This document shows, piece by piece, positions 54,430 through 62,361 of a stretch of 64,000 nt of DNA (within the stretch, counting starts at the first letter, position 1; each line of letters opens with the position of its first letter). The position numbers and the translations under genes were made by a program. The notes below the pieces were generated by a model. It had not been told where the DNA came from, searched no databases, and worked only from the letters and a program-made list of their open reading frames with translations. Origin of the DNA: Arthrobacter sp. StoSoilA2 (GTDB lineage Bacteria > Actinomycetota > Actinomycetes > Actinomycetales > Micrococcaceae); assembly GCF_019977195.1 (NCBI RefSeq), contig NZ_AP024643.1:2604001-2668000 (forward strand). The letters are read 5' to 3'.

Positions 54430-56553
54430 CTACCGGGACTTTGACCCTTTCAGGGCCAGTAACGACTTCTCGTCGGCCGGCGCGGAGCCGCTGGCGCGCT
54501 GCTTACGGAAGTGGGTGCTGGCCTCATCCTGGCGGCGTGCTTCGGCGCCGGTCGCGATTGACGCGCGCAAGTGCTCGGGTCCGTACCCAAAGGCGTCCAC
54601 GAGGTCCAGCGCATGGGGGCGGATCTTAACCAGCAGCCGGTTGATGTACGTCCCTACGGTCCGGCCGCGTTGCATCGACAGCCGGCCGTTCATGAGATAC
54701 CACGACAAGTGCTTCTCGATGAGCGAAAGCCCGAACAGATCCCGCAGCCAGGTGAGGACCCGCTTGGTTCCCTCATCGGAAACCTCCGCCAACGCCTCCG
54801 TGAAGGCTTCCCACTGGAGGAGCTCGGCATGGGCTTGAGCGGCTTCGATGAGTTCATGCTGGTGCTGGTTGAACAGGGCTGCCGCCTGGTGCTGCGGCAG
54901 CTTATTGGCGCCCTTCAGCGCAGCACCTACTTCGGCCACCATGGACTGCACGCGGTCGGTCAGCAGGGTCCGCTGGCCTTCCTCGTCGCGCAAAGCCAGT
55001 GCTGCTTTCTGCACCGAGCCCGTGTCAGCTACGAACTGGGCAACTTGGCGCAGGCCCGTCCTGTGCAAGGCGACACCTGCGGCCTGGTCCACTACATAGC
55101 GCGCAAGCACGCCGAAGTCGGCACTGCGGAATTCCTTGGCGTAGTCAGCCAGAAGCCGCTTGGCCACCAACTGCAGCAGTACTGTGTTGTCGCCTTCAAA
55201 AGTCACGTAAACGTCAAGGTCCGCGCGCAGCGAGGCAAAGCGGTTCTCGATCAGGAAGCCCGCGCCACCACAGGCTTCGCGGCATTCCTGCAGGGTATCC
55301 AGAGCATGCCAGGTGCTGAGGGGCTTCAGCGCGGCCGCCAAGGTTTCCAGATCCTGGCGGTCGGCGTCGGTGTCATGGGCACCGGAGAAGACGTCGTCGA
55401 ACTTTTGCAGGAGTTGCTCGTGGGCAAAACCCGCGGCGTAGGTCGTAGCAAGCCGTGTGAACAGGCGCCGCTGGTGACGCTGATAGTCCAGCAGGACTTC
55501 CTCGTCGGTGGGGGAGGAAGCGTTGAACTGACGGCGCTCGGTGGCGTACTGGATGGCTGTTTTGAGTGCCACCTTGCTGGCCGCCACGGCTGCCCCGTCC
55601 AAAGAGACCCGGCCCTGGACCAGGGTTCCGAGCATCGTGAAGAAGCGGCGGCCCGGGCTCTCGATGGTTGATGAATACGTGCCATCCACAGCTACGTCGC
55701 CGTAGCGGTTCAGGAGGTTGGTGCGGGGGATACGGACATCCGTGAAATGGAGCCTGCCGTTGTCGATGCCGTTCAGGCCACCCTTGATGCCGTCATCCTC
55801 CCCGCCGATGCCTGGCAGGAATTCTTTAGTGGTGGGGTCGCGAAGCTCGACATAGAAGGCGTGGACGCCGTGGTTAACGTTCTTGGTTACCAGCTGCGCA
55901 AACACGACGGCGGCCAGGCCATCGTTTGCTGCGTTGCCGATGTAGTCCTTCCAGGCTGCCCGGAAGGGGGTGTTGATGACGAACTCCTGGTTCGCTTCGT
56001 CATAGGTGGCCGTCGTGGCGATGCTCGCGACGTCGGAGCCGTGGCCCGTCTCAGTCATCGCGAAACAGCCCGGAATGGCCAGGCTCATAATGCCGGGGAG
56101 CCATTTGTCGTGGTGCTCCCGGGTACCAAGGTGCATGACAGCAGAGCCAAAGAGGCCCCATTGAACACCTGCTTTGATCTGGAGGGAGGGATCGGCCGTG
56201 ACGAGTTCTTCGAACCCGGCAATGTTGCCGCCGTGGTCATCGGAGCCACCCAGGCGGGTAGGAAACGCCCGGTGCACGGCATTGTTATCCACCAGGAACT
56301 TCAACTGTTCAAACACGCGGGACCGGTGTTCGGTGTGGTGGAGGCCTTCAATTTTCCGGACATCAGGATGACCCGCGACTTGGCGGGCCTGACGCCGGAT
56401 GTGGGCCCACTTGCCCAAGAGCTGTTCACCCAGTGCCGCGACATCCACCACCGGGTCCCCACCCTGCTGGCTGGAGCCGCTGGTGTGCATGGCCGCATCC
56501 TCGCGGCCGGATGGTTGACGGGCTGATGGCGCCCGGTCCACTACTTCAGTCAT
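54430..56553 (-). CDS. Acyl-CoA dehydrogenase/oxidase
   Basis: FAD enzyme for the first step of beta-oxidation, 707 residues, the length of acyl-CoA oxidases rather than typical 380-residue dehydrogenases. Seen: CFAMTETGHGSDVASI (flavin/substrate site), GVHAFYVELRD, EACGGAGFLIENR and a C-terminal oxidase-like helical domain. ATG 56553 has GAAGGAATCAAC upstream; longer frame rejected. Downstream of the TetR gene with a 46-nt gap, so likely co-regulated. Confidence 0.9.
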   Translation of the reverse strand: MTEVVDRAPSARQPSGREDAAMHTSGSSQQGGDPVVDVAALGEQLLGKWAHIRRQARQVAGHPDVRKIEGLHHTEHRSRVFEQLKFLVDNNAVHRAFPTRLGGSDDHGGNIAGFEELVTADPSLQIKAGVQWGLFGSAVMHLGTREHHDKWLPGIMSLAIPGCFAMTETGHGSDVASIATTATYDEANQEFVINTPFRAAWKDYIGNAANDGLAAVVFAQLVTKNVNHGVHAFYVELRDPTTKEFLPGIGGEDDGIKGGLNGIDNGRLHFTDVRIPRTNLLNRYGDVAVDGTYSSTIESPGRRFFTMLGTLVQGRVSLDGAAVAASKVALKTAIQYATERRQFNASSPTDEEVLLDYQRHQRRLFTRLATTYAAGFAHEQLLQKFDDVFSGAHDTDADRQDLETLAAALKPLSTWHALDTLQECREACGGAGFLIENRFASLRADLDVYVTFEGDNTVLLQLVAKRLLADYAKEFRSADFGVLARYVVDQAAGVALHRTGLRQVAQFVADTGSVQKAALALRDEEGQRTLLTDRVQSMVAEVGAALKGANKLPQHQAAALFNQHQHELIEAAQAHAELLQWEAFTEALAEVSDEGTKRVLTWLRDLFGLSLIEKHLSWYLMNGRLSMQRGRTVGTYINRLLVKIRPHALDLVDAFGYGPEHLRASIATGAEARRQDEASTHFRKQRASGSAPADEKSLLALKGSKSR

Positions 56554-56599
56554 GTTGATTCCTTCTTTGGTTCTTACAACTGATGGATCATTGCTCATG

Positions 56600-57337
56600 T
56601 CAGTTGGCTGCTTTGAGCTCAGGAGCGATGCCAAGGCATAGCCAGTCCGTGATGTGCCCGGCCATGGTGGCCTGGTTCGGTTTACTGTCGGAGGCAGGGC
56701 TTCCCAGCCACATTTCACCCGCATTCCGAACGAGCCCAATGGCTGCAGTTGGCCAGTACTCGATCAATGCTTCTTTCTCTGCACCGAGGTACTGGCGCAT
56801 AGGGGTGGCGATCATGTCGGTGATCTGTTTGAAGAAGTTTCCCAGCGCGCCCGACGCGGCAATGGCATCCTGCGAGGAAGCTTCCCCGGGCGTCAACCGG
56901 GTGATGAACGCATAAACGTTGGGGCTGGATTCCGCCATTTGCAGGTAGGCCGAAACCATGGCGTAGAGGCCTTCGCGTGGTGTCTGCGCCGATTGGGCCG
57001 CTTCTTTCATGCGGCGTTGCATTTGCCCCAGAACCACTTCACCCATGGCCTGTTGAAGGCCTGCCTTATCGCCGAAATAGCGGTAGTACACCGACTTTGA
57101 CGTGCCCGCGGCACCGGCGATGTCTTCCATGGACGCCTCGCTGCCCAAGGCATGCACAGCCCTGCGTGCTGCCTTGATGAGCTCGCGCCGACGCTCCTCG
57201 CGATGGCTCTGCCATCTGGCGGCACGCCCATCTACCGCAGGGTCCGGGTTGGCGTTGCCGGACTCCGTGGCGGCATCAAAAGCACCAGCGTGGGAAGGGG
57301 CAGGTGCGTTCGGAAAATCTGTACGGCGACGGTTCAC
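56600..57337 (-). CDS. TetR family regulator of beta-oxidation genes
   Basis: TetR/AcrR repressor, 245 residues: HTH region REELIKAARR-type with SMEDIAGAAGTSKSVYYRYF, then a ligand domain. An N-terminal extension of about 40 residues precedes the HTH. GTG 57337 begins right at the end of a perfect 13-bp inverted repeat (57338-57368) and 7 nt after TACGCT on the minus strand, so it is leaderless and probably autorepressed. The frame to 57562 is rejected. Confidence 0.88.
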   Translation of the reverse strand: MNRRRTDFPNAPAPSHAGAFDAATESGNANPDPAVDGRAARWQSHREERRRELIKAARRAVHALGSEASMEDIAGAAGTSKSVYYRYFGDKAGLQQAMGEVVLGQMQRRMKEAAQSAQTPREGLYAMVSAYLQMAESSPNVYAFITRLTPGEASSQDAIAASGALGNFFKQITDMIATPMRQYLGAEKEALIEYWPTAAIGLVRNAGEMWLGSPASDSKPNQATMAGHITDWLCLGIAPELKAAN

Positions 57338-57368
57338 GATACCCAGCGTATCAGGTACGCTGGGTATC
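57338..57368. promoter_or_regulatory. Probable TetR operator and divergent promoter
   Basis: GATACCCAGCGTA (57338-57350) and TACGCTGGGTATC (57356-57368) are perfect 13-bp arms around TCAGG. It separates the TetR and thiolase genes and includes -10-like TACGCT on both strands, so binding would block both promoters. Assignment to this regulator is inference. Confidence 0.75.
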
Positions 57369-57398
57369 AGTAACTGGTATTCATCGAAGGAGTCAAGC

Positions 57399-58805
57399 AT
57401 GGCTGCAGCAGACGCACCCGCGGGCACGAACACAGGCACTGCCGGGACTGGTACCGCGGGAACAGGTACAGGCGGCTTCGCAAGCGCAGAGCAGGGCAAG
57501 GGCATACAAGGCACGCGTTCTGCCGTGATCGTTGGGGGAAACCGCATCCCGTTTGCCCGCACAGGCGGCGCTTATGTGAAGTCCTCCAACCAGGACATGC
57601 TTACTGCTGCGCTGGATGGACTGATCGCGCGCTTCGGGTTGCAGGATGAACGGATCGGTGAAGTAGCGGCCGGAGCCGTGCTGAAGCATTCCCGCGACTT
57701 CAACCTCACCCGTGAGGCTGTACTGGGTTCGGCGTTATCTCCGGAGACACCCGCGTACGACCTTCAGCAGGCATGTGCCACGGGACTGGAAACCGTGCTT
57801 GGGCTTGCCAACAAGATCAAGCTGGGCCAGATCGAATCCGCGATCGCCGGTGGCGTTGACTCCGCGTCCGATGCCCCGATCGCCGTCAGCGAGGGGCTGC
57901 GGGAAATCCTGCTGGACCTCAACCGCGCAAAGACCTCCGTCCAGAAGCTGAAGGTCCTGGCGCGCATCCGGCCAAAGGACCTGGCCCCGGATGCTCCCAA
58001 CACCGGCGAACCACGCACCGGCCTGTCCATGGGCGAACATCAAGCCCTCACTACGGCACAGTGGAAGATCAGCCGGGAGGCACAGGACGAACTGGCCTTT
58101 AACAGCCACCGCAACCTCGCCGACGCGTACGAGCGCGGCTTCTTCGAGGACCTCATTACTCCGTACCGCGGCCTCAACCGGGACTCGAATCTTCGCGCAG
58201 ACACCACGTTGGAGAAGCTCTCCACACTGAAGCCTGTCTTTGGCAGGAACCTGGGATCCGAGGCCACCATGACCGCCGGCAATTCGACGCCGCTGACCGA
58301 TGGTGCCGCAACGGTCTTGCTTGCCACCGAGGAGTGGGCGGACAGCCGGGGCCTGCCCAAGCTCGCCACCGTCCTGGACGGTGAGGCAGCCGCCGTCGAC
58401 TTTGTCCACGGCAAGGACGGACTTCTGATGGCGCCGGTCTTTGCCGTACCGCGCCTCCTCGCCCGCCATGGGCTGTCCCTTGAGGACTTCGACTTCTTCG
58501 AAATCCATGAGGCCTTCGCCGGGACCGTCCTCAGCACCCTGGCCGCCTGGGAAGATGAGGACTTCGGACGAACGCGGTTGGGGCTGGACGGCGCGCTGGG
58601 GAAGGTGGACCGCACCAAGCTCAACGTCAACGGTTCTTCACTTGCTGCCGGGCACCCATTTGCAGCAACCGGTGGCAGGATCGTGGCCTCGCTGGCAAAG
58701 ATGCTCCATGAAAAGGGAGCTGTGGATGGAAGGCCGGCACGTGGCCTGATTTCCGTGTGCGCCGCCGGCGGGCAGGGCGTTGTTGCCATTCTGGAAGCAG
58801 CCTAG
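57399..58805 (+). CDS. Acetyl-CoA C-acyltransferase (FadI type)
   Basis: Thiolase closing the beta-oxidation cycle. 468 residues; acylated Cys in LQQACATGLE, EIHEAFAGT, the His in LAAGHPFAATGG and the second Cys in SVCAAGGQG all present, unlike the thiolase at 22324. N terminus has a low-complexity Thr-Gly-Ala run (about 10-28). ATG 57399 has GAAGGAG upstream; longer frame overlaps the operator and is rejected. First gene of a plus-strand operon with the SDR and MaoC genes. Confidence 0.94.
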   Translation: MAAADAPAGTNTGTAGTGTAGTGTGGFASAEQGKGIQGTRSAVIVGGNRIPFARTGGAYVKSSNQDMLTAALDGLIARFGLQDERIGEVAAGAVLKHSRDFNLTREAVLGSALSPETPAYDLQQACATGLETVLGLANKIKLGQIESAIAGGVDSASDAPIAVSEGLREILLDLNRAKTSVQKLKVLARIRPKDLAPDAPNTGEPRTGLSMGEHQALTTAQWKISREAQDELAFNSHRNLADAYERGFFEDLITPYRGLNRDSNLRADTTLEKLSTLKPVFGRNLGSEATMTAGNSTPLTDGAATVLLATEEWADSRGLPKLATVLDGEAAAVDFVHGKDGLLMAPVFAVPRLLARHGLSLEDFDFFEIHEAFAGTVLSTLAAWEDEDFGRTRLGLDGALGKVDRTKLNVNGSSLAAGHPFAATGGRIVASLAKMLHEKGAVDGRPARGLISVCAAGGQGVVAILEAA

Positions 58806-58814
58806 GGGAGCGTG

Positions 58815-60155
58815 ATGACAGACAAATACGCCAAAATCGTCAGCAAAGGACTGGGAAAGGACGTCGCCAAAAGGCTCGGCCTGCCGCAGCCGGTTGAACT
58901 CCGCCGACACCAGCCAGGCGCACCGCTTATCGCTGGGCCGGTGCTGGTAAACGGCGACAGCCTGGGCGCAGATGACCTTGCCACCACGCTTCTTGGTTGG
59001 GGCCTGGACATTCGCCGTCATGCATTGCCGAAGGAAAAGCTCGGGGCCATCATCGTTGTCCTCGACGCCGTGCAGCACCCGGAGGACCTGGGCAAGCCAA
59101 TGCTGACACTTGGCGCTTCCTTGCGGGACCTCTCGCCCAACGGACGCGTCATTACGCTCTCAAGAACAGCCCAGTCGGCACCAGCGCCCGCTGCGGCGGC
59201 GGCCCGGCAGGGCATCGACGGCCTGCTGCGTTCACTGGCCAAGGAATTGCGCGCCGGTGCCACCGCCAATGGCATTCTCCTCGATGAGGATCTAGCCACC
59301 ACAAGCCCGTCAGCCCTGGGAGCCCTCCGGTTCTTCCTTTCAGGCCGCTCCGCCTATGTGGATGGCCAGTTCCTCACGATCAGCTCCTCCTCCGGCAGCC
59401 TGCCCTTTGACGCCGGCAAGCCCCTCGCCGGAAAAGTAGCCGTCGTCACTGGTGCAGCGCGGGGCATTGGTGCCGCGATCGCCCGGACGCTCCACCGTGA
59501 CGGGGCAAAAGTGGTGCTGGTGGATGTAACTGCCGCGGGGGATCATCTGGCAGCAGTGGCCAACGAGGTCCGTGGGACCGCCCTCCAACTCGACATCACC
59601 CGTGACGACGCCGGTCACCGGATGATCGACCACGCAGTGGAACGCCATGGCAGGCTCGACATCGTAGTCCATAACGCCGGCATCACGCGCGACCGGCTCC
59701 TGGCGAACATGGATGAGGGCCGCTGGCAGTCTGTCATCGCCGTCAACATCGCCGCGCAACTGAGGATCAATGAGGCCCTCCTGGCATCGGAGCACTTCAA
59801 GGAAAAGCCGCGCATCGTTGCGGTGGCATCCACCAGCGGCATTGCCGGCAACAGGGGCCAAACCAACTACGCCGCGTCCAAGGGTGGCGTGATTGGAATG
59901 GTGCGCTCAACTGCGCCGCTCATGGAGTCCTTCGGGGGGACGATCAACGCTGTAGCACCAGGGTTTATTGAGACAGAGATGACGGCCCGGATGCCATTCG
60001 TCATACGGGAAGCAGCGCGAAGAGCCAATTCCCTGAGGCAGGGTGGCCAGCCACAGGACGTGGCGGAGGCCATCGCTTTCCTTGCGAGCGATGCCGCGGG
60101 AGGAATCTCGGGCGAAGTCCTTCGCGTGTGTGGACAGCAACTGGTGGGAGCATGA
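58815..60155 (+). CDS. High-molecular-weight 3-oxoacyl reductase (FabG4-like)
   Basis: SDR of 446 residues with an extra N-terminal degenerate Rossmann domain of about 200 residues, as in mycobacterial FabG4, acting on 3-oxoacyl-CoA/hydroxyacyl-CoA. Catalytic domain: TGAARGIGAA near 217, VVHNAGIT, and YAASKGGVIG with Tyr/Lys intact. ATG 58815 has AGGGGAG upstream; GTG 58812 is possible. Overlaps the MaoC gene by 4 bp. Confidence 0.92.
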   Translation: MTDKYAKIVSKGLGKDVAKRLGLPQPVELRRHQPGAPLIAGPVLVNGDSLGADDLATTLLGWGLDIRRHALPKEKLGAIIVVLDAVQHPEDLGKPMLTLGASLRDLSPNGRVITLSRTAQSAPAPAAAAARQGIDGLLRSLAKELRAGATANGILLDEDLATTSPSALGALRFFLSGRSAYVDGQFLTISSSSGSLPFDAGKPLAGKVAVVTGAARGIGAAIARTLHRDGAKVVLVDVTAAGDHLAAVANEVRGTALQLDITRDDAGHRMIDHAVERHGRLDIVVHNAGITRDRLLANMDEGRWQSVIAVNIAAQLRINEALLASEHFKEKPRIVAVASTSGIAGNRGQTNYAASKGGVIGMVRSTAPLMESFGGTINAVAPGFIETEMTARMPFVIREAARRANSLRQGGQPQDVAEAIAFLASDAAGGISGEVLRVCGQQLVGA

Positions 60156-61078
60156 ACAAACCGCAGCCGGTCATCCTTGGGGAGCTGCCGTCGCTGCCCA
60201 AGCTCTACATGAATGCAGCGGCAACTGCCGCCCGCCGCCGCGTTCTGGGGTCATCGGCGGGGCAGGCGACATTGCCGGCCGTTAGCCACGAGGTCATGGG
60301 AGTCCAGGCGGATGTCGCCAACCTGACCGCCTACCAGCACCTTTTGGGGGAGACCGCCAGTGACATCCTGCCAGCAGGATTCGTGCACGCACTGGCCTTT
60401 CCGGTGTCCATGAGCGTGATGAACCGGGATGATTTTCCGTTGCCGTTGCTCGGGATGATCCACCTCAGGAACCATGTAGAGCAGCAGGTTCCCATTCAGT
60501 TCACAGAAGCCCTGGACATCAGGTCCTGGTCAGAGAACCTTTCGGGTCATCGGGCGGGTACGCAAGTGGATGTCATCGCCGAAGTCCGCTCCAGCTCCTC
60601 AGGCGAACTGCTGTGGCGGGGAGTATCCACATACCTTGCGAAAGGGGTCTTCCTGCCTGGTATCGACAAGCCCGGAAACTCAAGCGGCTCCGGGGACAAT
60701 GGCAATTTTTCCCCGCCAGACCCCACGGCCCTGTGGCAACTGGACCTGGACATCGGTCGCAGTTATGCCGCCGTGTCGGGCGATTTCAATCCCATCCATC
60801 TGAGCGTCCTATCGGCCAAAGCATTGGGCCTGAGGGGATCCATTGCCCACGGCATGTACCTTGCCTCCCGGGCGTTGGCAGATGTCGGAGCGGTCAAGTC
60901 TGATGCCTTCGCCTGGGACGTGACGTTTGAAGCGCCAGTATTCCTGCCGGCCCGGGTGGCGCTGGACATCTCCACCATCCAGGCGGAAACGGGGGCTTGG
61001 CAGCGTTCGGACTACGTCGCGTGGAACCCACGCAGCGGCCGGCGTCACTTCAGGGGCAGCGTGGCTCCCTTGTCTTAG
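60152..61078 (+). CDS. MaoC-family enoyl-CoA hydratase
   Basis: Double hotdog-fold hydratase of 308 residues for the hydration step. MaoC signature in the C-terminal half: YAAVSGDFNPIHLSVLSAKALG (Asp and His of the hydratase 2 motif) and IAHGMYLASRAL. ATG overlaps the reductase stop (ATGA). Third gene of the TetR-controlled beta-oxidation operon. Confidence 0.92.
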   Translation: MNKPQPVILGELPSLPKLYMNAAATAARRRVLGSSAGQATLPAVSHEVMGVQADVANLTAYQHLLGETASDILPAGFVHALAFPVSMSVMNRDDFPLPLLGMIHLRNHVEQQVPIQFTEALDIRSWSENLSGHRAGTQVDVIAEVRSSSSGELLWRGVSTYLAKGVFLPGIDKPGNSSGSGDNGNFSPPDPTALWQLDLDIGRSYAAVSGDFNPIHLSVLSAKALGLRGSIAHGMYLASRALADVGAVKSDAFAWDVTFEAPVFLPARVALDISTIQAETGAWQRSDYVAWNPRSGRRHFRGSVAPLS

Positions 61079-61105
61079 GCCCTCCTTAAATCCTTGGGGG
61101 CGGGA

Positions 61106-61111
61106 TATTCT
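61106..61111 (+). promoter_or_regulatory. -10 box of leaderless SRPBCC gene
   Basis: TATTCT ends 6 nt before the ATG at 61118; no Shine-Dalgarno. Confidence 0.45.
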
Positions 61112-61117
61112 CTGATC

Positions 61118-61570
61118 ATGAGGGAACGCCACCTGACCGTACGGCGACAAGCAGCTGCAACCAGTGACTCCATCTGGGCTGTTTTAGCGGATTTCGGCAA
61201 CCTCGCTGACGTCTGGAACGGCCTAAGGGCATCACAAACCATCGGTAACAGGACCCAAGGGCTGGGTGCCCGCCGTCGGGTACATTTGTCGCCCGTCGGC
61301 TCGATGATCGAGACCATCACCGAATGGGAGCGAGGCCGCGCCCTGGCAACGAGGAACGAGCCATCGGCGCTGGTGCCCTTCAAAGAAGCCGACTCCAGGC
61401 TCGTCCTCCAGCCAGATGGCGAAGGGACGGCGCTCACCTTTGACTACCGCTATGTGCCCAGAGGTGGGCCCGTCGGCCGCCTGACCGGTCCTTTGATTGA
61501 CCGAATGCTGCGGGCGACCTTCGAAAGTATGCTCGCGGCGGTGGAGAAGGCTGCCAGCCAAGGCAATTGA
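61118..61570 (+). CDS. SRPBCC family protein
   Basis: START/Bet v1-like hydrophobic-ligand domain, 150 residues, of the polyketide cyclase/dehydrase type: VRRQAAATSDSIWAVLADFG at the start and a C-terminal helix RMLRATFESMLAAVEKAA. No signal peptide. Ligand unknown. ATG 61118 has TATTCT 6 nt upstream, fitting leaderless expression; longer frame to 61094 rejected. Confidence 0.85.
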   Translation: MRERHLTVRRQAAATSDSIWAVLADFGNLADVWNGLRASQTIGNRTQGLGARRRVHLSPVGSMIETITEWERGRALATRNEPSALVPFKEADSRLVLQPDGEGTALTFDYRYVPRGGPVGRLTGPLIDRMLRATFESMLAAVEKAASQGN

Positions 61571-61601
61571 GAGGGGGCCCTGGGCAAACGGTCGGCCGCA
61601 T

Positions 61602-61621
61602 TCGAACATATGTTCTATTCT
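61602..61621 (+). promoter_or_regulatory. LexA (SOS) box and -10 box of a leaderless gene
   Basis: TCGAACATATGTTCTA (61602-61617) matches the actinobacterial LexA box TCGAAC-N4-GTTCGA in all but one position. Overlapping it, TATTCT (61616-61621) is a -10 box 7 nt before the ATG at 61629. LexA binding would block this promoter. Confidence 0.7.
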
Positions 61622-61628
61622 TGGATTT

Positions 61629-61916
61629 ATGAGACCCAAGCAAGACTCCAAAGCTTTCGCCCGCATGATGTTGCAGACCGAGGCGGAGGCCAACCACCCG
61701 AAGCCTGACGATGGCAAGATCATGGAGCTTGAGCCGGCGGCCCAACCGCTTGTCCGTGTTGGTGAGGTGTATGGACGGGCCATCAAGTACACACGGACCT
61801 ACGGCCTTGTGGAATGGATGGATGATCGGCGGGACTATCATGTGGAATGGTTTCCGGCCGGACAGATCAAACGGGTGGCCTTGGAGTCATGGAGGGGCTG
61901 GCCGTTGGCTGAGTAA
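61629..61916 (+). CDS. Small protein under a probable SOS promoter, unknown function
   Basis: A 95-residue acidic-then-basic protein (MRPKQDSKAFARMMLQTEAE ... ) with a possible compact beta domain from about 46 (VRVGEVYGRAIKYTRTYGLV, then VEWMDD and VEWFPAGQIKRVALE). No signal peptide, membrane segment or known motif. I do not recognise the family. Transcript looks leaderless; the promoter holds a LexA box, so induction on DNA damage is likely. Ends with a hairpin (61920-61937). Confidence 0.75.
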   Translation: MRPKQDSKAFARMMLQTEAEANHPKPDDGKIMELEPAAQPLVRVGEVYGRAIKYTRTYGLVEWMDDRRDYHVEWFPAGQIKRVALESWRGWPLAE

Positions 61917-61919
61917 ACA

Positions 61920-61937
61920 CCACCCATGATTGGGTGG
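61920..61937 (+). terminator. Hairpin after the SOS small gene
   Basis: CCACCCA pairs with TGGGTGG across TGAT, 3 nt after the stop. No U-tract. Confidence 0.5.
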
Positions 61938-61948
61938 GGCCCAGCATG

Positions 61949-61982
61949 GTTGAGGGCACAAAACCCCGTTGAGGGCACAAAA
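61949..61982. repeat. 19-bp tandem direct repeat
   Basis: GTTGAGGGCACAAAACCCC at 61949-61967 is repeated from 61968 for 15 identical bases, next to the tRNA terminator; the CCCC of the terminator stem follows after extra A's. Probably a duplication of the terminator's tail. Confidence 0.6.
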
Positions 61983-62001
61983 AAACCCCGGTTTCCCGGG
62001 G
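61979..62001 (-). terminator. Intrinsic terminator of tRNA-Leu
   Basis: On the minus strand CCCCGG-GAAA-CCGGGG is followed by seven T's, 10 nt beyond the tRNA 3' end. Confidence 0.88.
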
Positions 62002-62010
62002 CCTTCTTTG

Positions 62011-62093
62011 TGCGCGGAGGGGGACTTGAACCCCCACCCCCTTTCGAGGACTAGCACCTCAAGCTAGCGCGTCTGCCATTCCGCCACCCGCGC
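62011..62093 (-). tRNA. tRNA-Leu (anticodon GAG)
   Basis: 83-nt class II tRNA on the minus strand. The acceptor arms GCGCGGG and CCGCGCA pair, the anticodon loop TTGAGGT is flanked by CTAGC/GCTAG, and GGGGGTTCAAGTCCCCC forms the T arm; a long variable arm is present as required for Leu. CCA is not encoded. Confidence 0.95.
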
Positions 62094-62361
62094 AGGTAGT
62101 GTTCAGAGAAGCCGTTCTGCACCTTCCGGTACTTCACTTTCCTCCGAAGCAGCGAGAAAAACTCTAACACGGTTTGAAGCAACTAAAAAATCGGTGCTGG
62201 TCAGGACGGCCTAGAGGCTTTCAACGCGTGGCGGCGCCCGGAATTGCTCAACTGGGGGCGCTTGCGGTGAGTAGGCTGGTGGAACACGGGACGGTAGAGC
62301 TGCGGGGTCCGCAGTGCGCGTCGTCGGCACCTGCAGCCCAGCCAACGCAAGGAGAATTTCC

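Noticed and set aside
62011..62093. Integration site for a mobile element at tRNA-Leu
   Set aside because: No integrase, no duplicate of the tRNA 3' end and no element-like genes near it.
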